From Telmatospirillum sp. (GTDB lineage Bacteria; Pseudomonadota; Alphaproteobacteria; CACIAM-22H2), in contig JADCGL010000017.1 in assembly GCA_020248985.1 (NCBI GenBank), forward strand, positions 1 through 64,000: 64,000 bases of DNA, given 5' to 3'. The translations under genes were made by a program, and so were the position numbers. A model generated the notes under the pieces. That model was given only the letters and a program-made list of their open reading frames with translations, ran no database searches and was not told where the DNA came from. Below are positions 9,124-18,486 of the stretch, in pieces (the first letter of the stretch is position 1; each line of letters begins with the position of its first letter).

Positions 9124-12029
9124 CGGCGGCAGCGCCGAAGCTTTTCGACATTCCCGCCGGCACGCCGTTCCTGGCGGCTCTGGCAAGCGGCATTCGCAGC
9201 GAACTCGGGTCCGATCCGCTGGCTTTGTCGCGCGCGACGGTGCTGCTGCCCAATCGCCGCGCAGTGCGCGCGCTAGGCGAAGCGTTTCTGGCCGCGGGCG
9301 ACGGTGCGGCCCTTCTGCTGCCGCGCATCGCGGCGATCGGCGACGTCGATGAAGACGAATTGACGCTGGCGGCCGAGACCGCGTCGCTTGCCGCCGAATT
9401 GCCGCCGGCGATCGACGCGCTCGCGCGCCATTTGCTGCTCGCCCGCCTCGTTGCCGCACGCGGCGATCTGGTGCCCACGCCTGCCGCCGCCTTCAAGCTT
9501 GCCGAAGCGCTGGCAAGTTTGCTCGACGAAATGCAGATCGAAGAGGTCGGCTTCGAACGCTTCGCCGATCTCGTGCCCGCCGACTATGCCGCCCATTGGG
9601 GCGAGACCTTGGCCTTCCTCGACATCCTGCGCGAGGCATGGCCCAAGATTCTCGCATCGCGCGGCGAGATGGACGGCCAGGCACGCCGCGCCAAGCTGAT
9701 CCGGGCACTTGCAGCACATTGGGCGCGGATACCGCCTGCCGGCCCGATCTGGGCGGCAGGTTCGACCGGCTCGGTGCCCGCAACCGCCCATCTGCTCGCC
9801 ACGATCGCGCGCCTCGCGTCGGGTGCCGTGGTGCTGCCGGGGCTCGACCGCACGGCGGACGCCGCAACGTGGGAAGCGATCGGCGAAGACCCGAGCCATC
9901 CGCAATACGGGCTCAATCTGCTGCTGCGCCGCATGGAAGCCACGCGCGCCGACGTGCGCGACTGGCCCGGCACCTTGCCGGGACCGCGCGCAAGCCTCGT
10001 GGCATCCGTTCTGCTGCCTGCCCCTGCCACCGAGAGTTGGCGCGACATGCCGGCATTCGCGCCCGAGGCGTTTGCGGGCCTCAAACGCCTCGAGGCGCCC
10101 GATTCCGACAGCGAAGCAGGAGCGATCGCACTCCTGCTGCGGGAGACGTTGGAAACGCCGGGCCGCACGGCCGCCCTCGTCACGGCCGACCGCAATCTCG
10201 CACGCCGCGTGGCGGCCGAACTCAAACGCTGGAACGTGACGGTCGACGACACGGCCGGCCTGCCGCTGGCGCGCACGGCCCCGGCGACGTTGCTGCGCTT
10301 GGCTGCCCACGCCGCCAACGAAGAATTTGCGCCCGTCCCGCTGCTGGCTCTGCTCAAACATCCGCTGGTGCAGCTCGGCCAAACGCGCAGCGCGCACCTA
10401 GCCCGCACGCGCAGTTTCGAGCGCGATCATTTGCGCGGGCCCCGCCCGGCCCCGGGCCTTGCGGGCCTGCAAGCGCTCGAGGCCGACAATGCGCTTTTGG
10501 CCGCCCTCGCTGCCGCCTTTGCCGAAGCCACCACGGCAGGCGAAACATTGCCCGAATTGCTGCCCGCCTTCCTTGCCGCCGCCGAAGCTTTGGCGCGCGA
10601 CGAAACCGGCCAGACGCGTTTGTGGGACGGCGATGCGGGCGAAGCCGCGGCGGCGTTCGCAGCCCGCCTCGCGGAAGCCGCCGACGCATTCGGACCGCTC
10701 AAGCGCCGCCATTTTGCCGATTTTCTCGATACGGTGCTGGCGACCGAAGCCTATCGCCCGCCTTACGGCGGCCATCCGCGCCTGGCCATTCGCGGCACGC
10801 TCGAGGCGCGCCTCGTGGCCGCCGACCGCGTCGTGCTGGGCGGGCTCAACGAAGGCGTGTGGCCCGGCGAAGCGCGCGAAGATCCGTGGCTGTCGCGCCC
10901 GATGCGCAAAGCCACCGGCCTGCCGCCGCCCGAGCGCCAGATCGGCCTGGCCGCCCACGATTTCGCGCAGGCGCTCGCAGGCGCCGACGTGGTGCTGTCG
11001 CGCGCGCGCAAAGCCGAAGGCACACCCACCTTGCCCGCACGCTGGCTGCTGCGCTTCGAAGCGCTTGTCGGCAAAGACAATCCGCAATGGCAGGGGCTGC
11101 TGTGGCAGCCGCCGCTCGGCTGGGCACGATTGCTGGCAGGCTCCGACGAAAAAGGCCGCATGCTCGCAAAGCCGCGCCCCGCCCCGCCGGTTTCCGTGCG
11201 GCCTGCGAAGCTCGCCGTGACCGGTATTGAAACGCTGGTGCGCGATCCCTACGCGATCTATGCGCGCTATGTGCTGCGCTTACGTCCGCTCGATCCCATC
11301 GACGCCGACGTCGATGCGCGCGACCGCGGCAACATGATCCACGAAGCGCTCGAAAATTTCGCCAAGCGTTTTCCGGGCGAACTGCCGAAGCTGCCCGAGG
11401 CCGAACTTGTCGAGATCGGCCGCCAGATTTTCGCCAAGCATTTGGATCGCCCGGCCGTGGCCGCCTTCTGGTGGCCGCGCTTCGTGCGCATCGCCGAATG
11501 GTTTGCCGCCCTCCAGACCGAACGCCAAGCCGACGGTTTTCGTATCGCGGGCGTGGAATGTGCGGGCGAACTCGATCTCGGCGGCTTCACGCTGACCGCC
11601 CGCGCCGACCGCATTGATCGCGGCCCCGACGGCCGCCTCGTCGTGATCGACTACAAAACCGGCTCGACGCGCACGGCCAAACAAGTGCTGTCGGGCATTG
11701 CCCCGCAATTGCCGCTGACCGCCGCCGTCGCGAAGGCCGGTGCGTTCGCCGGCATTCCGGCCGCCGCGATCGGCGCACTCGTCTACGCCAAACTCGGCGG
11801 GGCCAAACAAGCAGGCGACTGGCAAACGGTGGCACCGGGCAAGGAAATCGCCGATGCCGACGCGTTTGCCGACGAAGCGCTTGCAAGGCTGCGTGCCTTG
11901 CTGCAGCGCTACGGCGATCCGGCACAGCCCTATCTTTCGCGCCCACGCCCGCAATTCGTTTCGCATGCGGGCGACTACGACCATCTGGCGCGCTGGCTCG
12001 AATGGTCGCGCGACGGGGACGACGAATGA
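9120..12029 (+). CDS. addB: double-strand break repair protein AddB
   Basis: A 969-residue subunit of the AddAB helicase-nuclease, which resects DNA ends and loads RecA. It is the alphaproteobacterial type: the N-terminal half looks like a decayed helicase without an obvious Walker A motif, and the C-terminus has a RecB-family nuclease domain with GNMIHEALE and LVVIDYKTGS. The iron-sulfur cysteines seen in Bacillus AddB are not evident around the nuclease domain. ATG 9120 overlaps murU by ATGA, and the 3' end overlaps addA in the same way. Confidence 0.93.
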   Translation: MTAAAPKLFDIPAGTPFLAALASGIRSELGSDPLALSRATVLLPNRRAVRALGEAFLAAGDGAALLLPRIAAIGDVDEDELTLAAETASLAAELPPAIDALARHLLLARLVAARGDLVPTPAAAFKLAEALASLLDEMQIEEVGFERFADLVPADYAAHWGETLAFLDILREAWPKILASRGEMDGQARRAKLIRALAAHWARIPPAGPIWAAGSTGSVPATAHLLATIARLASGAVVLPGLDRTADAATWEAIGEDPSHPQYGLNLLLRRMEATRADVRDWPGTLPGPRASLVASVLLPAPATESWRDMPAFAPEAFAGLKRLEAPDSDSEAGAIALLLRETLETPGRTAALVTADRNLARRVAAELKRWNVTVDDTAGLPLARTAPATLLRLAAHAANEEFAPVPLLALLKHPLVQLGQTRSAHLARTRSFERDHLRGPRPAPGLAGLQALEADNALLAALAAAFAEATTAGETLPELLPAFLAAAEALARDETGQTRLWDGDAGEAAAAFAARLAEAADAFGPLKRRHFADFLDTVLATEAYRPPYGGHPRLAIRGTLEARLVAADRVVLGGLNEGVWPGEAREDPWLSRPMRKATGLPPPERQIGLAAHDFAQALAGADVVLSRARKAEGTPTLPARWLLRFEALVGKDNPQWQGLLWQPPLGWARLLAGSDEKGRMLAKPRPAPPVSVRPAKLAVTGIETLVRDPYAIYARYVLRLRPLDPIDADVDARDRGNMIHEALENFAKRFPGELPKLPEAELVEIGRQIFAKHLDRPAVAAFWWPRFVRIAEWFAALQTERQADGFRIAGVECAGELDLGGFTLTARADRIDRGPDGRLVVIDYKTGSTRTAKQVLSGIAPQLPLTAAVAKAGAFAGIPAAAIGALVYAKLGGAKQAGDWQTVAPGKEIADADAFADEALARLRALLQRYGDPAQPYLSRPRPQFVSHAGDYDHLARWLEWSRDGDDE

Positions 12030-15000
12030 ACGCGCCCGCCGCAAGCGTCGATCCGAACGCAAACCAGCTCGCCGCCGCCAACCCGGCCCAATCGGTGTGG
12101 GTCGTGGCCAATGCGGGCTCGGGCAAAACCTACGTCTTGACCACGCGCATCGTGCGCCTGCTGCTGGCGGGTGCGCGGCCCGGCGCCATTCTGTGCCTGA
12201 CTTTCACCAAAGCGGCGGCGGCCGAAATGCATGCGCGGTTGAGTGCACTTCTGGCCGGCTGGGCGACCGCGCCCGATACAACGCTCGATGCCGACCTGCG
12301 CCAGCGCCTGGGCCAAGTGCCGGACGAAAGCACTCGGCGGGCTGCGCGCACATTGTTTGCGCGCGTGATCGATGCACCCGGTGCCTTGCGCATCCAGACC
12401 ATCCATGCGTTCTGCGAATCCTTGCTGAAGCGCTTCCCGGTCGAAGCGCGCGTGCCGCCGCACTTCGCCGTCGCCGACGAGGGCGTTGCCGCCGAATTGA
12501 TGGCGCAGGCGCGCAACCAGCTGCTCGCCGATGCGATGCACGAAGTACCTTTGCGCGAAGCGCTCGCGGTCGCGGTCGGGCGCGCGGACGAGCGCATGTT
12601 CGCCGAAGCGATCGACTATCTGCTGGCCGGGCGGCGACGCCTGCGCAGTGCGATCGGCCCCACAGGCGAGGGTCTCGAGGCCGCAATCGCCGAGCTCTGG
12701 CGCGAGTTTGGCGTTGCCCCCGGCGACAATCCGCAGCTTGCCGTTTCCCGACATTTCGAAAGCGTGGACCGCGCCGGCTTCGCTGCCGCCATCGCCGCTT
12801 TGGCAGCGGGCAAACCGACCGACCGCGATCGCGCCGACCGCCTCAAGGCCGCCCTTGCAGCACCGACAGCGCCCGAATTCTACGCGCTGTGGCGGCGCGC
12901 GTTTTTGACCGCCGAAGGCAAGCAAGCCGCACGCCTTGCGACCAAAGACGTGCAGACCGCGAACCCCGCAAGCTTTGCGCTGCTGCAGGAAGAGCAAGCG
13001 CGCATCGTCGCCCTCGATGCGTCGCTGAACGGCATTGCGGCGGCGAGCGCTTCAGCGGCCTTGCTGCGTTTGGGACAAGCGCTGCTGCACCGCTACGACC
13101 GCCTCAAACAAGCGCGCGCTTTGCTCGATTACGACGATCTGATTTTGCGCGCGGTCGCCTTGCTGCAAGGGGCCGCGCCTTGGGTGCTCTACAAGCTCGA
13201 TGGCGGCATCGACCATCTGCTCGTCGACGAAGCGCAAGACACCGCCCCCGAGCAATGGCAGGCCGTCGCCGCCCTTGTCGAAGAATTTTTCGCAGGCGAC
13301 GGTGCGCGCGAAACGCGGCCGCAGCGCAGCGTGTTCGTGGTCGGCGACGAGAAGCAGTCGATCTTCAGCTTCCAGGGGGCCGATCTTGCGGCGTTCGAGC
13401 GCATGCGCACCACGCTTGCCGCCAAAGCGCGCGAGGCGTGGCGCGAAGTGCCGCTCGAAGTTTCGTTCCGCTCGTCGCAATTGCTGCTCGATCTCGTGGA
13501 CCGCACATTTGCGTCGCCCACCTTGGCGGCAGGCGTGGTGAGCGGCGGCAAGGCCGTGCTGCATCGCGCGCACCGCCTGGGGGCGGCGGGCCATGTCGAA
13601 TTGTGGCCGCCGCTGACGCCGGACGCCGCCGCCGATCCGGTCGCGTGGGATGCCCCGCTCGACTATGTGTCGCTCGAGCATCCCTCCGTGCGGCTTGCCA
13701 CGCGCATCGCGCGCACGGTCAAAGGCTGGATCGGCACCGAATATCTGCCCGCCCTCGGCCGCACGGTGCGCGCGGGCGACGTGCTGGTGCTTGTACGGCG
13801 GCGAAATCGGTTTTTCGAAGCTTGCGTGCGCGCCTTCAAGGACGCGGGCGTGCCGGTCGCGGGCGCCGACCGCATGCGCCTCCTCGACCAGATCGCGATC
13901 ATGGATCTGCTGGCGTTGGCGCGTTTCTGCCTGCTGCCCGGCGACGATCTTGCTTTGGCCGAATTGCTCAAATCGCCGCTCTACGGTTTCGACGACGACG
14001 ATCTGTTTGCGCTTGCCCATCTGCGCGGCGGCACGCTGTGGCAGGCCTTGCGCACGCGCAGCCGCGAAAATCCCAAATGGCAGATTGCCGCCGACGAGCT
14101 TTCCGAGCTCCTCGCGCGCGCCGACTATGTGCCGCCCTACGAATTCTACGCCGATCTTTTGCACGCGCGCAGCGGACGCAAGCGCATGCTCGCCCGCTTG
14201 GGCCCCGACGCGGCCGACCCGATCGACGAGTTTCTGGCCAAGTGCCTCGCCTTCGAGCGCCTGTCGGCGCCCAGCCTGCAGGGCTTCGTGCACTGGTTCC
14301 AGTCGGGTGCGACCGACATCAAGCGCGACATGGAGCAGGGCCGCGACGAGGTGCGCGTGATGACCGTGCACGGCGCCAAAGGCCTCGAGGCCGAAATCGT
14401 GTTCCTGCCCGACACGTGCGGCGTGCCGGCGGTCAACGACCGCGTGGTGTGGCGCAGCGAAGGCAAGCCGCTGTCGCTGTGGCCGCCCGCCGGCGTCGGG
14501 CTCGCCCCCGTAAAAGCCGCGCGCGACGCGGCCAACGAAGCCGCGAAGGCCGAGTATCGCCGCTTGCTCTACGTCGCAATGACGCGTGCGCGCGACCGGC
14601 TTTATGTGTGCGGCTGGACGAGCCGGCCGCCCAGCGCCGATTCCTGGTACGCCGCCATCGCGGCCGGGTTCGAAACACTCGCCCAGGAACATACTGGCAT
14701 GCAGGACGACGGCGTGCCGCGCGTGACGCAAGCCGAGGTCGACAGCCTCACGGTCCGCACAATCCGCACGCCGCAGACGGGTCCCGTCAAAGCCACGCCA
14801 GCCGCCGCGGCTTCCGCAGCTGCCGCGCCCTTGCCCGCTTGGGCGCAGACGCGCGACGCCCCGCTTGAGCCGCAACCGCCGCGCCCGCTCGTCCCCTCGC
14901 AGCCGCAAACGGCCCCGCGCGTGGCAAGCCCCTTGGCGGCCAAGAACCGCGACGCGTTTTTGCGCGGCAAGCTGATCCATCGCCTCTTGCAAAGCCTGCC

Positions 15001-15451
15001 AGATCTCGAACCGACCGGCCGCGAGGCCGCTGCCCGCCGCCTGCTCGCCCGCGCCGCCTACGGGCTCGACGCCGCACAGATCGACGAGATTGCGGCCGAA
15101 ACCTTGCGCGTGCTGGCCGATCCCGCCTTCGCGGCGGCGTTCGCACCCGGCAGCTTGGCAGAAGCGCCCATCGTGGCGCGGATCGGGACGCGCGCTTTGG
15201 CCGGGCGCATCGACCGGCTCGCGATCGCGGCCGATCGCGTGCTCGTCGTCGATTTCAAAACCAACCGCCCGCCGCCCGCGGACGCCGCCGCCGTCGATCC
15301 CGTCTATCTCGCCCAGCTTGCGGCCTATCGCGCGGCGCTGCGCCCGCTCTTTCCGGGGCGCGCGATTTCCTGCGCGCTGCTCTGGACCTATGCGCCGCGC
15401 CTGATGGCCATCGACGACACGCTGCTCGACCGCCATGCGCCGCTCGCGTGA
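12026..15451 (+). CDS. addA: double-strand break repair helicase AddA
   Basis: A 1141-residue UvrD-like helicase with a C-terminal nuclease. Walker A is ANAGSGKT at 28-35. Further helicase motifs are LTFTKAAAAEM, LVDEAQDT, VGDEKQSIFSFQGA, VMTVHGAKGLEAEIVF and LLYVAMTRARDRLYV. The C-terminal nuclease has RGKLIHRLL and VLVVDFKTN. ATG 12026 overlaps the addB stop. It forms the motor and one of the two nucleases of AddAB. A proline/alanine-rich linker at about 915-980 joins the helicase to the nuclease. Confidence 0.96.
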   Translation: MNAPAASVDPNANQLAAANPAQSVWVVANAGSGKTYVLTTRIVRLLLAGARPGAILCLTFTKAAAAEMHARLSALLAGWATAPDTTLDADLRQRLGQVPDESTRRAARTLFARVIDAPGALRIQTIHAFCESLLKRFPVEARVPPHFAVADEGVAAELMAQARNQLLADAMHEVPLREALAVAVGRADERMFAEAIDYLLAGRRRLRSAIGPTGEGLEAAIAELWREFGVAPGDNPQLAVSRHFESVDRAGFAAAIAALAAGKPTDRDRADRLKAALAAPTAPEFYALWRRAFLTAEGKQAARLATKDVQTANPASFALLQEEQARIVALDASLNGIAAASASAALLRLGQALLHRYDRLKQARALLDYDDLILRAVALLQGAAPWVLYKLDGGIDHLLVDEAQDTAPEQWQAVAALVEEFFAGDGARETRPQRSVFVVGDEKQSIFSFQGADLAAFERMRTTLAAKAREAWREVPLEVSFRSSQLLLDLVDRTFASPTLAAGVVSGGKAVLHRAHRLGAAGHVELWPPLTPDAAADPVAWDAPLDYVSLEHPSVRLATRIARTVKGWIGTEYLPALGRTVRAGDVLVLVRRRNRFFEACVRAFKDAGVPVAGADRMRLLDQIAIMDLLALARFCLLPGDDLALAELLKSPLYGFDDDDLFALAHLRGGTLWQALRTRSRENPKWQIAADELSELLARADYVPPYEFYADLLHARSGRKRMLARLGPDAADPIDEFLAKCLAFERLSAPSLQGFVHWFQSGATDIKRDMEQGRDEVRVMTVHGAKGLEAEIVFLPDTCGVPAVNDRVVWRSEGKPLSLWPPAGVGLAPVKAARDAANEAAKAEYRRLLYVAMTRARDRLYVCGWTSRPPSADSWYAAIAAGFETLAQEHTGMQDDGVPRVTQAEVDSLTVRTIRTPQTGPVKATPAAAASAAAAPLPAWAQTRDAPLEPQPPRPLVPSQPQTAPRVASPLAAKNRDAFLRGKLIHRLLQSLPDLEPTGREAAARRLLARAAYGLDAAQIDEIAAETLRVLADPAFAAAFAPGSLAEAPIVARIGTRALAGRIDRLAIAADRVLVVDFKTNRPPPADAAAVDPVYLAQLAAYRAALRPLFPGRAISCALLWTYAPRLMAIDDTLLDRHAPLA

Positions 15452-15503
15452 GCGCTGCAAACCGCTGGAAAGCTTTGCAAAAGAGTGCCCAACCAGACGC
15501 AGC

Positions 15504-15532
15504 TTGACCCGGCCCGTGCGGCTTCCTACGTT
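15504..15532 (+). promoter_or_regulatory. predicted trxA promoter
   Basis: TTGACC (15504-15509) and TACGTT (15527-15532) are 17 bases apart, about 30 bases before the trxA ATG. This would let trxA be expressed independently of the addBA operon. Confidence 0.5.
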
Positions 15533-15562
15533 TCATGTCCGTCGAATCGAGAGGAACGTCCC

Positions 15563-15889
15563 ATGAGCGCCACCACCACCAAAGTTACCGATGCCAGCTT
15601 CCAGGCCGACGTGCTGCAATCCGGCACGCCCGTGCTCGTGGATTTCTGGGCCGAATGGTGCGGGCCGTGCAAGCAGATTGCCCCTGCCCTCGACGAGCTC
15701 GCCAAAGAAATGGGCGACAAGCTGACGGTCGCCAAGATCAATATCGACGAAAACCCGATGACGCCGTCCAAATACGGCGTGCGTGGCATCCCAACTTTGA
15801 TGCTGTTCAAAGGCGGCGAAGTGGCCGCGACGAAAATCGGCTCGCTGCCCAAGAGCAAGCTCTACGAATGGGTGCAAGCCAACGTGTGA
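15563..15889 (+). CDS. trxA: thioredoxin 1
   Basis: A 108-residue thioredoxin with the active site WCGPC at residues 32-36 and the cis-proline segment GIPTLMLF. It reduces cytoplasmic disulfides with electrons from thioredoxin reductase. ATG 15563 has GAGAGGA upstream; an in-frame upstream ATG at 15485 lies in or before the predicted promoter and is unlikely. The gene is followed closely by a strong intrinsic terminator. Confidence 0.97.
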   Translation: MSATTTKVTDASFQADVLQSGTPVLVDFWAEWCGPCKQIAPALDELAKEMGDKLTVAKINIDENPMTPSKYGVRGIPTLMLFKGGEVAATKIGSLPKSKLYEWVQANV

Positions 15890-15917
15890 AGCTTCGCGCC
15901 GGAAATGCGCAACGCAG

Positions 15918-15946
15918 AAACCCCGCCCAAGTGGCGGGGTTTTTTG
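15918..15946 (+). terminator. intrinsic terminator of trxA
   Basis: CCCCGCC (15921-15927) pairs with GGCGGGG (15933-15939) around CAAGT, followed by six T. An A-run on the other side means it may also work for the minus-strand glycan operon ending at 15956. Confidence 0.9.
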
Positions 15947-15955
15947 TTTCGGGGC

Positions 15956-17200
15956 CTATTTCAGCTGGGCTTGGAACCACGTCGAAAGTCGGTCGCCGTA
16001 ATGCGCCCAGGTGAATTGTTCGGCGCGCGCGCGCGCGGCGACGCCCATGCGGGCGCGCAGATCGGGGTCGCGGGCAAGCAGGCGCAAGCGCTCGACCAAC
16101 GCGTCCACGTCGCGGATCGGGACGAGGAATCCTTCGACGCCGTCCTGCACAACGCTGCCGGTGTTGGGCGTGCACACGACCGGCAGGCCCGAGGCGAGCG
16201 CTTCGTAGCTCGCGAAGGCCGAGCCTTCGTGCAGCGAGGGATACGCAAACGCGTCGGCCGTCTGGTAGAGGCGGTGCACCTCGTGGAACGGCACATGCGG
16301 CACATGCCGGAAGAATTCGGCATAGGGGGCAAAGGCCGCGTCGCTGCCCAGTTTCTTGCCCACGCACACAAGCTCGAGATTGGGGATCGCCGCGCGCTTG
16401 GCGGCTTCGAGCAGGTATTTGATGCCCTTGCGCTGCGTAAGGCCGCCCACGAACAGCACGCGGAATTTGCCGTCCTCGGCGCGCTTGGTCGGGGCCGGGC
16501 AAAAGCGCTTGGTATCCACGCCGTAGGGAAGCACGAAAATACGCGAGGGATCGGTGCCGTTTGCGGCCATCGTGTCGGCGACGTAAGCGGACGGCACGAT
16601 CACGCGGTCGGCCTCGACCGCTTCGGTGGTGCATTGCGCGATGACGCGGGCCGGCGGCAGCGGCAGCGTCTCGGCGAATTCGGGGGCAAGCCGCGCTTCC
16701 TGCGCAAACAGATCGAGGCCCGTGGCGATATGGCCGATGACTTGATTGAGAATCGCCAAGCCGCCATAGCGCTGCGCCGCACGCTGGGCGGCCAGCGCCG
16801 AACTGTCGTGGCCGATAACGAAAGCTGGGCGTTCGTCGGCGACGCGCGCCGCGAACTGCGCGTCGAACAGATCGTTGCGCCACGCGATCGCAGCAAGCTG
16901 CGTTTCGGGCGCGAGCTTCAGGCGCGTCGTGGCGATATAGAGAAGTTCGGCAAGCGGGCGCTGCACAACGCTTGCCGGGTCCACGCCCGCATGCGATCGG
17001 CGTTTGAGTTCGCGCTCGAGTTTGGCGCGCATCGCGGCGGGCAGCAGGGCGGTTAGTTTGGGCACGAGGCCCGTGCCCGTCCAGAACACGCCGGTTTCGA
17101 AACCGACGTCGAAACCGTGGCGCTGCAACGCCGCCACAAGCTGGTAGGCCAAGTGGTTCGAGCCCGGATGGCCGACAAGGCCGCGCACCCGCGCGCTCAT
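15956..17200 (-). CDS. glycosyltransferase, GT4-like
   Basis: A 414-residue cytoplasmic or peripheral GT-B glycosyltransferase. The C-terminal domain has the FVGGLTQRKGIKYLLEA segment, and the GT4 nucleotide-sugar motif EGSAFASYEALASGLPVVC carries the E-x7-E pattern. The N-terminal acceptor domain begins VRGLVGHPGSNHLAYQLVAAL. Its ATG overlaps the flippase stop (ATGA), so it is the last gene of the minus-strand glycan operon. It probably adds one sugar to a lipid-linked intermediate; sugar and acceptor are unknown. Confidence 0.85.
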   Translation of the reverse strand: MSARVRGLVGHPGSNHLAYQLVAALQRHGFDVGFETGVFWTGTGLVPKLTALLPAAMRAKLERELKRRSHAGVDPASVVQRPLAELLYIATTRLKLAPETQLAAIAWRNDLFDAQFAARVADERPAFVIGHDSSALAAQRAAQRYGGLAILNQVIGHIATGLDLFAQEARLAPEFAETLPLPPARVIAQCTTEAVEADRVIVPSAYVADTMAANGTDPSRIFVLPYGVDTKRFCPAPTKRAEDGKFRVLFVGGLTQRKGIKYLLEAAKRAAIPNLELVCVGKKLGSDAAFAPYAEFFRHVPHVPFHEVHRLYQTADAFAYPSLHEGSAFASYEALASGLPVVCTPNTGSVVQDGVEGFLVPIRDVDALVERLRLLARDPDLRARMGVAARARAEQFTWAHYGDRLSTWFQAQLK

Positions 17201-18486
17201 CGACGAACCTTCGCAAGTGCTGCGGTGAGCTGCGCCCAATCGTCGGGCGTGGGCTTGAACATCGCGAGCACGGGCGCGCCGATCTGGCGGTTGAGCGAAC
17301 CCGCCATCGCACCCAGGGCCGCGATGTTGGCCACCACGAGCGCCCAGGCCGCCCCTTCGATGCCGAGCCACGGCAGCAGCACGAACAAAGCGCCAAGGGC
17401 CGCCGCAAGGCCGAACGCCTCGGCCCAGCCGATGGCAAGCGAACGGTCGAACGCATTGAGGGCCTGGATGAACATGAGCTTGGCCGCGAAGAAGGGCAGC
17501 CCCAGCAGCATGATCTGGCACAAGGTCGCACTCTGGTCGAAAGCCTGGCCGAAAATCAGCGGCACCACCCATTCGGCCAGCACCGCGAGGCCAAGCGCGC
17601 TTGCGACCGACATCGCCATGGCAAGGCGCAGATAGATGCCGAAGATGCGCAGCTTCTCCTGCGCGCTGGGCGCACCGCTGATTTTGGGAAACGCCACGCC
17701 CGCGATCGTGTTCACGAGGATCATCGGGCCGTTGGCCACGGTCAGCGCCACGACGTAGAGCCCCATGTCGTGCGAGGTGAGAAAGGTCGCCACGCCGATC
17801 TGGTCCACGCGCTGGCGCAGGCTGTTGATCATCTCGCCCAGATGCACGCGGGCGCCGTAGCCGAGCATCGCCTTGGCCACGCCGAAATCGGGGCGCCAGC
17901 CGGTCCACCCTTTCCGGTAGAGCCAAACGAGCCCCACAATGCCTGAGAGTGCCGTGCCCGCCACATACGCCATCGCGAAATGCCCGACGTCGCTGAAGCC
18001 GGCCGCGAGGAAAATCCCGATGAAGGCGAGATATCCCAAGCCGACGATCGCGCGCACGACGTTCCAGCCGAACAGATCGAGATGGCCCTGGAACATCACC
18101 GCCACGAACAGCGCAAACAGATAGATCGGCACGAAGGCGGCGAGGTACCAGCTTTCGACCATCTGGACGGTGGCGGTTTCGCGCGCAAGCAGCAGCGGCA
18201 TCAGCATGTAACCGACCGCAACCAGAACGGCTGCCATCGCAACGCCGATCCACATCACGGTCGCGAACAGCACCTTGGGCGGGGCAAGGCGCGTAGCGGC
18301 GCGGTAGAGCAGCGCATCCGACATCGCGAGGATGCCGAACTCCAGCAGCAGGCCCGGCCACAGCATGATCTCGGCAAGCTCGCCGCGCCCTTCGGGCAGC
18401 AGGATGCGCGCGGCAAGCAGGCCCGTGAGGATATTCACGATCTGGATCAGGATCGTGGTCGCAAAGGACATCGACATGTCCTTCAT
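17197..18486 (-). CDS. polysaccharide/oligosaccharide flippase (Wzx-like, MATE/MVF superfamily)
   Basis: A 429-residue inner-membrane protein with many hydrophobic segments spaced along its full length and the short charged loops of Wzx-type flippases. It begins MKDMSMSFATTILIQIVNILTGLLAARILLPEGRGELAE, an N-terminus seen in oligosaccharide flippases. It would move undecaprenyl-linked glycans across the membrane. Both ends overlap neighbours by ATGA. Internal ATGs a few codons in are possible starts. No Wzy polymerase or Wzz is evident nearby. Confidence 0.85.
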   Translation of the reverse strand: MKDMSMSFATTILIQIVNILTGLLAARILLPEGRGELAEIMLWPGLLLEFGILAMSDALLYRAATRLAPPKVLFATVMWIGVAMAAVLVAVGYMLMPLLLARETATVQMVESWYLAAFVPIYLFALFVAVMFQGHLDLFGWNVVRAIVGLGYLAFIGIFLAAGFSDVGHFAMAYVAGTALSGIVGLVWLYRKGWTGWRPDFGVAKAMLGYGARVHLGEMINSLRQRVDQIGVATFLTSHDMGLYVVALTVANGPMILVNTIAGVAFPKISGAPSAQEKLRIFGIYLRLAMAMSVASALGLAVLAEWVVPLIFGQAFDQSATLCQIMLLGLPFFAAKLMFIQALNAFDRSLAIGWAEAFGLAAALGALFVLLPWLGIEGAAWALVVANIAALGAMAGSLNRQIGAPVLAMFKPTPDDWAQLTAALAKVRR

